Assembly (NCBI GenBank): GCA_037576195.1
Contig: CM075101.1
Span: 4,030,001-4,094,000, forward strand
Direction of reading: 5' to 3'
Length of the DNA: 64,000 nucleotides
From: Phytoseiulus persimilis
Lineage: Eukaryota; Arthropoda; Arachnida; Mesostigmata; Phytoseiidae
Below the pieces are notes generated by a model. The model was not told the DNA's origin. It was given only the letters and a program-made list of their open reading frames with translations, and searched no databases. The translations under genes were made by a program, and so were the position numbers. Below are positions 10,506-20,773 of the stretch, one piece after another (position 1 is the first letter of the stretch; every line of letters begins with the position of its first letter).

Positions 10506-13500
10506 TGTCCCGATGACACCACATGTTGGGCAAGGTGTGTCTGTCAGCAGTAGACTCTCTTGCCGGGAAGTTTGAACGAAAACGGATCTTTTCAGACCTC
10601 GTCCGTCCGAATCGATCGTTTCCCGGGCGTCCAAGACGAGTGCGAAGCTCCATCATGCTTCGACGAGACTCAATGGATATTTGGCATCAGTACAAGGTTG
10701 TGGCCCCGCTAGTTTCTCGTTTTGTGCCAGGTCAGCACGCCGTTCCTTAGAAACATGATTGAGAACGCCCCCCACAAGACATGTTGTGAGGAGCCCGGCC
10801 CATGAGTGTAGCCTCGAGAATTCTGCTCCGATCAGATTGTCGAAGTCAAGTGTTTCCGGTGTGACGAGTGACGATGTCACCTTCATCAGACGCACGGGAT
10901 TCGGGAAGAGCCTATACCTCGCCCATGCGTTCTATTCTCAACATCACTCGGACTGGGTACTACATTAATAAGTCGTGATCAAGCATTGGGGCCAGTTCGA
11001 GGTGAAAAAAACAGATTAATAAATGTCAGAAGTCTCTCGACGGTTTATTTCTCTTTGGGCTGCTGATGAGTCATTCGTCTCCAAATAACTCTCGCCTCCT
11101 CCGGAATTATTCACCCGCGAAGATTCGCCAGGAATTCCCTTGTCGACAGTTCTGGGATTTCATCCTCCTCTTTGACGTCCGGGAAACAACGGATTGAACG
11201 AACTTTTCACCAGCTTTCGGGTAGAAAAAAACTCAAAAATCGCTCAGGAGGCCTGCTAGGTGCCAGAAATATTCGCTGAGCGCCCACGTCCTGAACAACT
11301 AAAGTGAACAACGCAAGTCTGCGGAGAATCCTCTGAGGGGATCTTGCATGGGCTCACTGGTTCCCACGCCGATTTGATGGAGGTGATTGAGGCCAGCAGA
11401 GTTCATTGGCGCTCATGATTGGAAGAAACACTTGCTCAGCACGCAATGAATTAGAAAGCCAAGAACTTGGAGGATGGAGGCTTGGCTGGGTCGAGCATGC
11501 CGAACGCGACAACTCAACCAAAGGCTGTCACACTTGGTTCACGAGAGTCCGTATTCCTCACCATCACTCTGCTATCTGTATCCCCGACTTCTCCGCCCCC
11601 CTGGTCGGTATTCGAGCAGTCAACCGGAGTCGATGGAAATGCAAGTGGCATGGCGACGGCAGCATGCTTATACCCTTACCTGAAGAAGGCGCGTCTGATC
11701 ATGTTTTCGAGCCGGGCGGCACGAACGGATTCGGGGCCGAAAACATATTCCGATGATATATCTTCAGCTCGGTCTTATCAACAGCAGTCTCCTAGATGGG
11801 AAGGATGAATGACTTCTACAGTCGGTAGAATAACAGACGGGACAAGATTCTGGCCCCACAGTCGTTCGTTCGTTCTGTTCCACTTCAGTGCATCCACTCT
11901 TGAGCGCCGCTTTCAAGCTAAGGTGTTCCTTCGATGAGCCGGAGTCTTGGGTACCTCCTCGAGTTGTTCGTTCCGACACTATAGTCGAAGACACGTGTCT
12001 CCGAGGCGATCGAGTAGCTTCAATCAGATGCGCTTGGGCCAGAAAGGTAATTTGGCTGGTTCATATATTTTGCACCGATCTTCACATGGCTTGTATCGAT
12101 CAAGTAAACCTGTATTAATCAATGATTAAGGTCGTCGGCCTTGATGATCGTTAGCCATGAGATTGACTACGTCCTCGTGGTTGGAGTCCCGAAAAATCAT
12201 GAACCAAGAACAGCACCCCAGTCTCTTCAGAATTCAGAATTGGTCGAACGAAGTTGTAACTTGTACGTCCTGATTTCAGCTTACCGACAGATGAAACTTT
12301 TCTGGGAATAACTTGGAAATCGGCAGAATGATGGCCTTGCATTGATTAGAGGTTCTTGTCGCCTCAGGGGGGGAATACTTATTCCCCTCTTCGAGCATTG
12401 TGGCCGTGACAGTCCGCCAGGATCCGAATCCGGATTCCAAAACTCATTTCCCAGGAAATTGATCAGGCTGGTGACCTCGGCCTTTCGTCGGGATTGAATG
12501 AAACAGATCATCACGATTTCATTACAAAGCGAGGGAACTTTCGTGATGTGGGATGTTCCAATGATGAGCCAGCGGCTGCAGAATTGACGCTGCATCGCGA
12601 GCCGACACGGGAACCGAGGAGACGGAAGATCGATCTGATGGGCGCCCCCCCAACCTGGAACGGGGCGCCCAAACCCATAATCAAAACACCGCAATGCATT
12701 CTCTATGATTGCCTACTCAGCTTTATTCTTTCGAGCTGGGTTAGATACCATGTGCTGCATCAGGCTTTTCACAATTGGCAATCACAGATCCGTCTCCCCC
12801 AGGGAACTACCCACATGGAACGAACTAGAAAAAACCAACGGAGAGTAGTTTCCACCCGGGAATCACAGACTCCCAACGGGACCCTTACCAGGACTCGAGG
12901 GAGCGTCGGAACTCGGGATGAGCTCACTGAATTTGCGCATCTCGACTACTATCGAATCTTCCGGGGAGCTCCTTCTGACCCTCGCCGTGATCGGATCAAT
13001 ATATACATTTCTACCCACAGAACAAATCAATCCATGGTAAAAAAAGTGTGTCTTCAATGTAATACACATCTCACTACGTAGGTCACGCGAGTTTCTCTGC
13101 AAGTCATGTGACCCGTTCCGTGGCGCCATTGGAGAGGTTCCCCGTATCGATGACGCCCCATTATCCGGGCGACTTCTCGGTGCGTCTTCGGTTCATAATT
13201 TCAAGAACTCCTTCATTGCAGAGGATTGACGGGCTGACTCAGGCGGCATTTCCCGCATCGGCTCATGCCGCTATCGAGCTGAAGACCCCTATCAAAACAT
13301 TCGGGGCACAGCGGAAGCTGCGCTGGAGAGCTCTGCTCACGATCCATACGAGTGGGTGTTCCACTAAACGAGTTCGACCTTCGCGAGCTGCATCGTTTCA
13401 AGCAATGACAAGGTCGTCGGCGACATCTGGAAAAACCTTCATTGAGTTTTGTGCTACGCATGTTCATGCTTACGTTCGGGATCGCGGAGATACTGTTTCT

Positions 13501-15664
13501 CCACAGAATCATGCCAAACTTGGCCAGAAGCATCGGCCCAAACTATGGGCCGAAACACTCACATGCATTTCCGCCGTCGTTGATTCCTGTGGACTTTCAG
13601 GTGCCGGATGAGCTCGCAGCGATTCCCAAAATTCATTTCGGGGCAGCGAGCGCACGCCAGAAAGCAGTTCGAGTTGCGAGAAGGCTCACATTCGTTTCCT
13701 GAAAAACGTTCCAAACTTCTCTAGTCTGTGCTGTTCCTTCATCGATCGCGCTAAAAGCACCGAGATCTTGAGCTTCAGGACATACCGGATATGAGGCCAG
13801 GGCAGGTATCCTGATGAATCTCGAGTTCCGACGTTGAACAGAACGAGTCCCCGCAGCCGACACAGCCCAGAAGCTCCAGGGCCTCATCGCTGTCGGAAAC
13901 CCTCATTTTCTTGAATTCTTCAGAGCTGATCATCGAGGGACAGGGTGATCCTCCTGTTGGACTGTCGGCTGGCTCGAACCGTGCATCGCTCGAATCGACC
14001 AGAGACGAGGCTGGAGAATCAGGAGCCGATGAGACGGATTTTCGTGAACTCTGCTCTGGCTCAGGAGCGACTCAGGCTCGAGGAGAACTACGAGTGGGGA
14101 CCGGTGAGGGGACCTCCAAGGAACTTGAAGCTACTCGGGACTGGGTGACTTTGTCCAGTGCCACACGAGCGTGGAAACTATAACCAGAATTGAACTCCAT
14201 CGCGGCCGCGGGATATCCAAGCTGGTAAGCTCGTCGAGTTTGATGACACTTTCACTTCGAATATGCATGAGGCAAATATTTCGTGACACTCCTCCGAAGT
14301 GGAGTCTCGGCTCGCTCAGTTGCCATGCTAACGAAATAAAAAGTCGCTTGATCGGGGAACCTTGTCACATATGATCTGGCTCCAATCACCAAATGGGTCG
14401 AGAACCCCTCACGAATATCATCTCGCGAAGCCAAAGGCCACACTCCGAGATATTACAGAAAAGTTGCAGATTGATCTCTTAGCTGCCGCCATTGCTGCTT
14501 CCGAGTATATTTTCATCCAGGCGTCCCGTGTTTCCGATCCTCTCAGAGCACAAGCAGGATTCTCTCGAAACCAAGCTCTAGTCAACACATGAGTCTCACA
14601 CGAGTCGGCCTGACTCTGTCGGAGGAAATACTGCCACCCATCCCGTGGTACACGGTGACTTGGCGGCATCCGCGCTTTTGCGGCGAAAAAGCCGTGATGA
14701 ACGCTCATATCCACCGACGGTCAATACGAATGGTCGATATCCTCCACCGGAACAGGAATTGGGACCCTTCGAGGTGCTCGAAAAAGCTTGAGTCTCTCTG
14801 CCTGATCGCTTCCACCACTCTGATCCCATCCATTTCGAACGAAAACATCAGAAGAAGCACAGAAAGACATTCACAGCAGGCTCGGAGGGCGGAGAGAGTT
14901 CTTAAATCTCTGATCGTGTAACCAAAGTTGAGATTGTTTTGCGCCAAGAGCGCACGATTAGGTTGATAATTGAGTCGGAACTCAACTGAGCATGGGAGTT
15001 CCTCGGCCAGAGGAGGAGACTCTCATCTGGATTATTTTGTTCCCTCCTCTATCTTTCCAGTAGCCGTAAATCGAAGATTCATGAGGCTACCGCTGCCGGA
15101 GCGAATCTGAATCACACTTATGGGAAAGGCCACCTACGGTTTTCGAACATCTCCAACTTCGATTCTCCTCGACGACCACGCGATCGTGGAGCTGTCGCTC
15201 TTGGGGCTCGAACTCCCTGATGAGGCACGTAGCGAATCACTGCAGCCGTCGAAGCTCAAATTCAAACCAAGTCAAAACAACTCGACTCCATAAGAGTATT
15301 CTCAAGTGAAATTCTCGTGGTGTTTTGTTGATGTTCGGCCCTCTCCCGTATCAGCGGGCAAAAGAGAGAGGGCAACAGCAGCGGCCGACTTCAAAACTTC
15401 CAGATCCCGGATCGGAGATCTGGAGAATCCTCGTCTATGATTAAGGGTGTTGGAAGGAATCGACGCAGGTCGATCGGGAATATAGACTGGTCGAAATCAG
15501 CGAATGTAAAAAATATGCGTTGCACGTCGATCCGCTCGGAAACAACTACTGGAGGAACGGGGGCCCCCCAATACTGCGCGATTCAGTCGCGTCGATCGGG
15601 CCCCAAATAAAGTGAAAAATGGATGTTTGTGAACACGATCCTGTCCCCGAATTCCCAAGAAAAG
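10506..15664. other. span without a recognisable gene
   Basis: Five kilobases of ordinary mixed sequence between the minisatellite and the ECHDC3 locus. The longest open frames (12494-13081 plus, 13108-13611 plus, 12281-12694 minus) are within what chance gives and show no domain I recognise. A good donor-like CTGGTAAGC lies at about 14220, but I could not attach a convincing exon to it. No tandem repeats, tRNA genes or mobile element proteins were seen. Confidence 0.5.
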
Positions 15665-15685
15665 TGAACCTTTCCCGATGCAGTC

Positions 15686-15829
15686 ATGACCAAGCTCTTG
15701 AGTCCTTGGAGAGCGCGGCGGACCTCCTCCTTTCCTAAACGTTCCCGACAGTATTCAGCTGGCAACAAGTGCTCTTTTTCGAACGGGGCTCGGACTCAAC
15801 CGCTGAGCCAGCTCGGGCGGGACCCGTGA
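15686..15829 (+). CDS. mitochondrial-leader-like frame of ECHDC3, out of frame with the domain
   Basis: A 47-codon frame, too short for usual ORF lists. It starts at ATG 15686 with a G at -3 and has an in-frame stop 21 bases upstream (15665-15667), so this is the first possible Met of the frame. The peptide looks like a mitochondrial targeting sequence: Lys3, Arg9, Arg11, Arg12, Lys18, Arg19 and Arg21, many Ser, and no acidic residue before Asp46. The SRQY-SAG stretch at residues 20-26 fits the known R-3 cleavage pattern. ECHDC3 proteins are mitochondrial and carry such a leader, so I infer this is the true N-terminus. However, the frame differs by one base from the crotonase frame and ends at TGA 15827-15829, overlapping the downstream ATG. 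Both frames are open across 15739-15826. A single missing base there would fuse them. Alternatives are a real frameshift mutation, a spliced upstream exon, or an upstream ORF. Confidence 0.6.
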   Translation: MTKLLSPWRARRTSSFPKRSRQYSAGNKCSFSNGARTQPLSQLGRDP

Positions 15830-16593
15830 TGTCATTCGTGTCCGCTAAACTCCGCAATGGAGCCCTCCGTGTCGTCCTGTGCAATGCCAAGAAGCGGAAC
15901 CCTCTGTCGGGTGAAGCTCTTCATCAGTTCGAACAAGCCCTGAAGATGGCCTCCGATAAGGCGTGCCGAGCCGTCGTGGTGACGGCAGAAGGTCCCGTAT
16001 TCAGTGCAGGTCATGATCTTCGAGAATTGAGGGCGATGGATCCCGCGAAGCAATATGCTCTATTCTCGAGGTGCGGCAGCCTCATGAACTCGCTTAGAGA
16101 CCTCGAAGTTCCGGTTCTGGCTGCTGTCGAAGGCTTGGCGGCTGCGGCGGGTTGTCAACTGGTTGCTGCGTGTGATTTGGCCGTGGCAGGACCCGGCGCC
16201 AAGTTTTCCCTGCCGGGCGCTTCCGTGGGTTTGTTTTGCTCCGCACCTTCGGTCCCTGTAGTTCGCTGCGTCAATCAGAAAGCGGCCGCTTACATGCTTT
16301 ACACTGGAGCCAACATCGATGCCGATCAGGCTCTCCGATACGGGCTGATTTCTCATCGAACGGAATCGAACGAAGAGTTGGAAACTCTGGTGGAGAACAT
16401 CGTGGAAGACATTTCCCGGAAACCGAGAGATGTGATCACCCTGGGAAAACGCTTCCTGCAGCGTGATGCCACGAAACGAGAGAAAATGTCATATGGCGAG
16501 GCAGCTCAGGTTATGACGGACAATTTACAGTTGACAAACGGCAGAGAAGGTCTCGAGGCGTTCATTGAAAAGCGCCATCCTCGCTGGCTGTGA
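15829..16593 (+). CDS. ECHDC3: enoyl-CoA hydratase domain-containing protein 3 (crotonase superfamily)
   Basis: An uninterrupted 254-codon frame from ATG 15829 to TGA 16591, open upstream to 15739. It covers the whole crotonase domain with ECHDC3 hallmarks: NAKKRNPLS at residues 19-27, AEGPVFSAGHDLREL at 53-67 (the CoA-binding and first oxyanion-hole region), GLAAAAGCQLVAACDLAVAG at 102-121 (second oxyanion hole), and FSLPGASVGLFCSAP at 126-140. The end, DNLQLTNGREGLEAFIEKR, matches the conserved ECHDC3 tail. The two catalytic glutamates of active enoyl-CoA hydratases are replaced, by Gln110 and Gly130. Human ECHDC3 has the same replacements as I recall it, so a hydratase activity should not be assumed. 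The family is linked to mitochondrial fatty acid metabolism but its reaction is not established. From this ATG the protein is about 48 residues shorter than human ECHDC3 and lacks the mitochondrial leader, which appears in another frame just upstream. The body is intronless here. A splice acceptor is possible at 15750-15751, after CCTAAAC. Confidence 0.95.
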   Translation: MSFVSAKLRNGALRVVLCNAKKRNPLSGEALHQFEQALKMASDKACRAVVVTAEGPVFSAGHDLRELRAMDPAKQYALFSRCGSLMNSLRDLEVPVLAAVEGLAAAAGCQLVAACDLAVAGPGAKFSLPGASVGLFCSAPSVPVVRCVNQKAAAYMLYTGANIDADQALRYGLISHRTESNEELETLVENIVEDISRKPRDVITLGKRFLQRDATKREKMSYGEAAQVMTDNLQLTNGREGLEAFIEKRHPRWL

Positions 16594-17004
16594 ATGACTC
16601 CTCCGGAATGCAAATGGTTTCGCGATGTTCGGAGTCCGGTCCGAACTCGACACCCGAAGCGAGCAGCTCTCCGAGTTGTCAGCGATTCGAGTTGGACAAC
16701 CTCGTTCTCTTCGTGTCAGCTTCATTCGTTTTTAATACGTTCCAAAGCCGTGGGGTGCCTCATGCACCAGTTCTAATCAGTGCCATGCGCCATCCACCAT
16801 CAGAACCGGAGAGTTTCGCATCATTGAATCGAGAGGGAAATCCGAACTCTCTCAACTCTATTCGACAAATTTTCTCTTCGCGATTCCCCTAACTTCTCAG
16901 AATGTCTGAAGTGAGCAGTGTTCGACTTTTGTATACTTGGTAATTGTCGAACATTCTTCGATTCTTCCCGGAGGGATTCGCTCTCATTGTGAACAAATGC
17001 TTTG

Positions 17005-17010
17005 AATAAA
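17005..17010 (+). promoter_or_regulatory. possible polyadenylation signal for ECHDC3
   Basis: AATAAA lies about 410 bases after the ECHDC3 stop codon and is the first canonical signal I see downstream. The hexamer is common by chance. Confidence 0.35.
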
Positions 17011-20000
17011 CTTTGATTTCCTCGCGGGTCCATCATCTTATTCGAGCGTTTTGGCTGCGCAGTTCCGAGAGAGAGGACCTCCCGGATCTGAATTCTCGCT
17101 TGACATGACAGAATACAATCTATCAGACTTTTACAGTATGGAAGCGGGCGAGCTAAGCGAGATGCCACTGGCAGTCTCCAGAGAAAAGGAGTGTGGTGAC
17201 AACGTTCCGCTTGACGCCCATATTGGAGTCATGAAATCTTTTGAGTGACAATCAGTGGGCTCACCTTTGCCAACACGCACCTGGCCTTCGCGTGATTTAG
17301 CTGGGTTACTGACGGTGTTGGCAGCGGTACGATCCGTTTTGATGTGTATTGGCAATGCTGGTAGCACCGGTGTCGTGCTCTGGAACCTGCGACCATCGTG
17401 GCAGACATTGGAGAGCGCACCCGAGATTTAGAAACGGAAAGTAATATTTCATGTGGGATCGTTGGATGGGGAGAGATTCGTCTTTTCAGTTTCCTCTCGA
17501 CCGTGAACAGCACGCTCCCGTGAGGAGCTAAGCGCCCGCAATCCGCGTGGAGGCAGCGCCGACCCGGGCCACAGACCCCTCGTCCCCAAACTTTTTCCAA
17601 AAGACCAGAGCGCCCCGCCTTCCTCTCCCGTCTCCCTCTCAACTGATTCAGGGACGGAGGCCGAACAGGGAAAATCTGTGCCAATCCTCTATGGAATTCG
17701 TGTGCGCGGCAAATATTTCGCTCGAGCCAGCGAATAGATGTGTGCGTAACTTGCCGTATATTTCATCCCGCATCGCTACAGAGATTCATCCACAAGTGTC
17801 AATGGGTCCGTCACGCAGGAGTGAATTTCGCCGTCCTCAGAGAATTGCTCTCCCTTTTCTCCTCGACTCTTCTTCTCTCCCCCGGCTCGAAGCAGTGACG
17901 TCCCGAGTTCCCTTTACTACAGTCGCTGTTGATGCCGCTGGCATCAGTCATCTGTCATCATCACGCATCTCGTACAGCACGCATCCACGCGTCTGCACGA
18001 CGCAAGGTTCGCTCTGACGCTCCTTGTTCCGACCAGGACAACCTCGCTGCTGACTTACCTACGCACCTTTCCCGTCCGTTTAATTTCCGCGAAATCCCCC
18101 CGGCCCGCTTCCCCCATTTACCCAGGTGCGATGGTCTGAAAGATTCCTGAATTCGAAAATGGAGATATCGAATGAGATACATCCGAAAGCCGATGTGCTT
18201 GTGGTCCGAAACAAGCCTTCGCAGTTGCTCTCCTGGAGTTCGGGGTCAGGACCCACTCCGCCACCTCAGTTCGCCGCTCGCGGTCAACTGCGCTTCCGGA
18301 GCGGACTGAGTGCCGGCATTCGGGTTCTCCGCCTCTCTTTAATCACGAAACTCTCGTATCGCTCCATCGTCATCTCCCTTGGCGTGAATTCTCTCAAGGA
18401 GGCTCCTTGTGGTATTCCGGCGTGTTGCAATAGAGAACAGACCGGGCTGGTATATAACGACGATGATGGAGGCGATCTGGTTGTCGTTGCATCCTCTGTT
18501 TTCCGGTAATGTTGATGGCCTTGTTGTTGTAGCCGACACTGTTTTTGGTTTTCAACAATGCCCTCAGACCCTCGGGCCAGTCTCTCGCTGCCTTTCCCTG
18601 GAGCAGCTCGACCGGCAAGCAGGCTGACAAGCGGAGCCAGCGAAGGGGATAGCAGAGAATACAATACGGCCGCCTTTACATCCACACTTACGCTGACTCA
18701 CTCGTGGAGGAGCATGTAATGCCGAGAGAAAGAGGAGGAGGCAATTACAAAACAACAAAGATGGTCTCGAGAGAGGTGGCCCCGTCGGCGACGCGAAGAA
18801 CAGGCAGGACGGGGCAGGGGAGCTTATCGTCCGCCGAACACACATCGTGCAGAGGGACACACCTTGCACGCCGTTGTGCCATTCTGTGACGCGGACGAGA
18901 ATGAATGTTCCGTAAGATGCTCCTGAGCAGATTTCAAACCTGCGCAGGAAAAAGTCAATTAACCGGGCTGCGCGAAGAATTAGTTTTAGTCACTTGTCTG
19001 GATGGTCTGCACTTTCGCGCGCCAGTGGGGCTGGACAGGCAGGCCGGCCGCCCGAGAGGCTGTCGGCGGGCCGATCGCCACGGACCGGGCGAAACTACAT
19101 CGTCTCCGCGCAGAGTTCTCTTCCCCCATGAGGCTTCACGGCCCGCCGAGGTCACGCGGGGAGCCAAAGCTCCAAAACGATGCCAGCTTTTCGAAGAGGG
19201 AGCCTTGCTGCCTCGGAGCAGCTCCGCAATCCCCCCGCTACCGGAACAAACTGCTCTAACGACAGCTCGACACGAACATTCCCCGAGATTCCTCAGCAAA
19301 TCATTCGGTCGTACAGCTCTTCGAATGTAGTGCGCGATCGATACTGCGATTACCCTCTTCTCCGCGAAATTTCAAATAGGAGCCATTTTCCTCCAACTGC
19401 GAAATAAACTAGCGATCTCATGAGAGCATCCACTGCGTCCGGGAGCCCTTTTTATGGAATCCGGAGGGTCCAGATGCCGATCCTCCAACAAGTTTCGAAG
19501 GAACGGTCGCTTCCGACGGAGTATTGTTCGACGGCACTCGTTTTCTGCCGCAGTACCACTTGCGCCCGCTGTTCTTTCGCGTGACTTTTCGCGCATGCTC
19601 AATCCACACATTTATCTGACGACCGTTGTATTCGGAATGATAGATCGCCTCACTTGATTCCATGGGATCGAAACCCTTCTTCAAGGCTGAATCCCTCCCG
19701 AGAAGACTGTGTATGGAAGTTGCCGCTGATAGAGATGCACGAATTCTGGGAGTTCCCATCCTTCAGATGGTTTGAGTGTTCGAATAATGATGCAACTTCA
19801 AATGTGAACTTTCAGAATTTCATGGGGTCCAACGGCTGGTGTTCAGAACGATTCCTGATTGTCAGTTGTGAGGTTGAAAACTTGCATGGCGGTCGAGCGA
19901 TGTTAGACTTTCGTTCTTTATCCCAGTTCCTCCGGTATTCATTCTCATACTTCGTGTCGGGGGAAATCCGATTCATCCTTCGTCTGCGGTCGGGAGCGCT

Positions 20001-20761
20001 GGTAAGGTATGGTTTTGGAAAGAAGATTCGCGTACATATGCGCACTTAATAAACGTGAGATGTGTGAATTCACAGCTCCTAGTCCGTTCGTTTATCTCTC
20101 CGCTCAGCAGGTTGATCGGAGTTTGAAAACGAGACGCTCATTAAAAAGTGTCCAAACTGAACGAGCCGCTCTCTCGTTCCGAGCTCCGTAGCTAAAAGTA
20201 GCTTCCTACCAGTGTACACCGAAGTGTGGCACAGGGGTGGGGGAGTTGTGGTTCTGGGACCAGGGTGTTCGCCTGGCTTAATCGTCGTTGCTACCCCTCA
20301 CATCGAGTTTCGTCCCCGACTCGTTCCCCCGTGGACTCCCCCGGAGCCAGCCATCAGCAGCAGTCGAGTAATTTAAGAGCACGACATTTATTAATGCACG
20401 ATGCTGTCCAACGCAGACTCTCAAAAATAGCTGAGAAGCTCGCATACACACTCTCAGGCTGCCGTCGTTTCAAGACCGCACGTCGTCGTCGACTTTTCGT
20501 TCGGGCGTTTCTTCTCCCCGGTATTTTGGAATGTATTCTTCACGAACGATTCGCCTGGAGCTCTCTCAGCCAACCGCATCGGCCTCTGTTTCATGTGTAA
20601 CAGGAGATTCGCGAAAGGATTTAGAAATACGAGGACGTCGACAATGGGAGTCAAATGATACCACCATGAACCTCGATGAGTATACGCCGTAGAGGATAGA
20701 TCTTTTCGCCGAGCGATTGGGTGAAATTGGTTCACACTACGCAGACCGCCATGATTTCCTT

Positions 20762-20773
20762 CTTGACGTCAAG
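20762..20773. promoter_or_regulatory. CRE-like palindrome
   Basis: CTTGACGTCAAG is a perfect 12 bp palindrome containing TGACGTCA, the consensus cAMP response element bound by CREB/ATF bZIP factors. About one such octamer is expected by chance in a window this size, and no promoter is known nearby. Confidence 0.2.
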
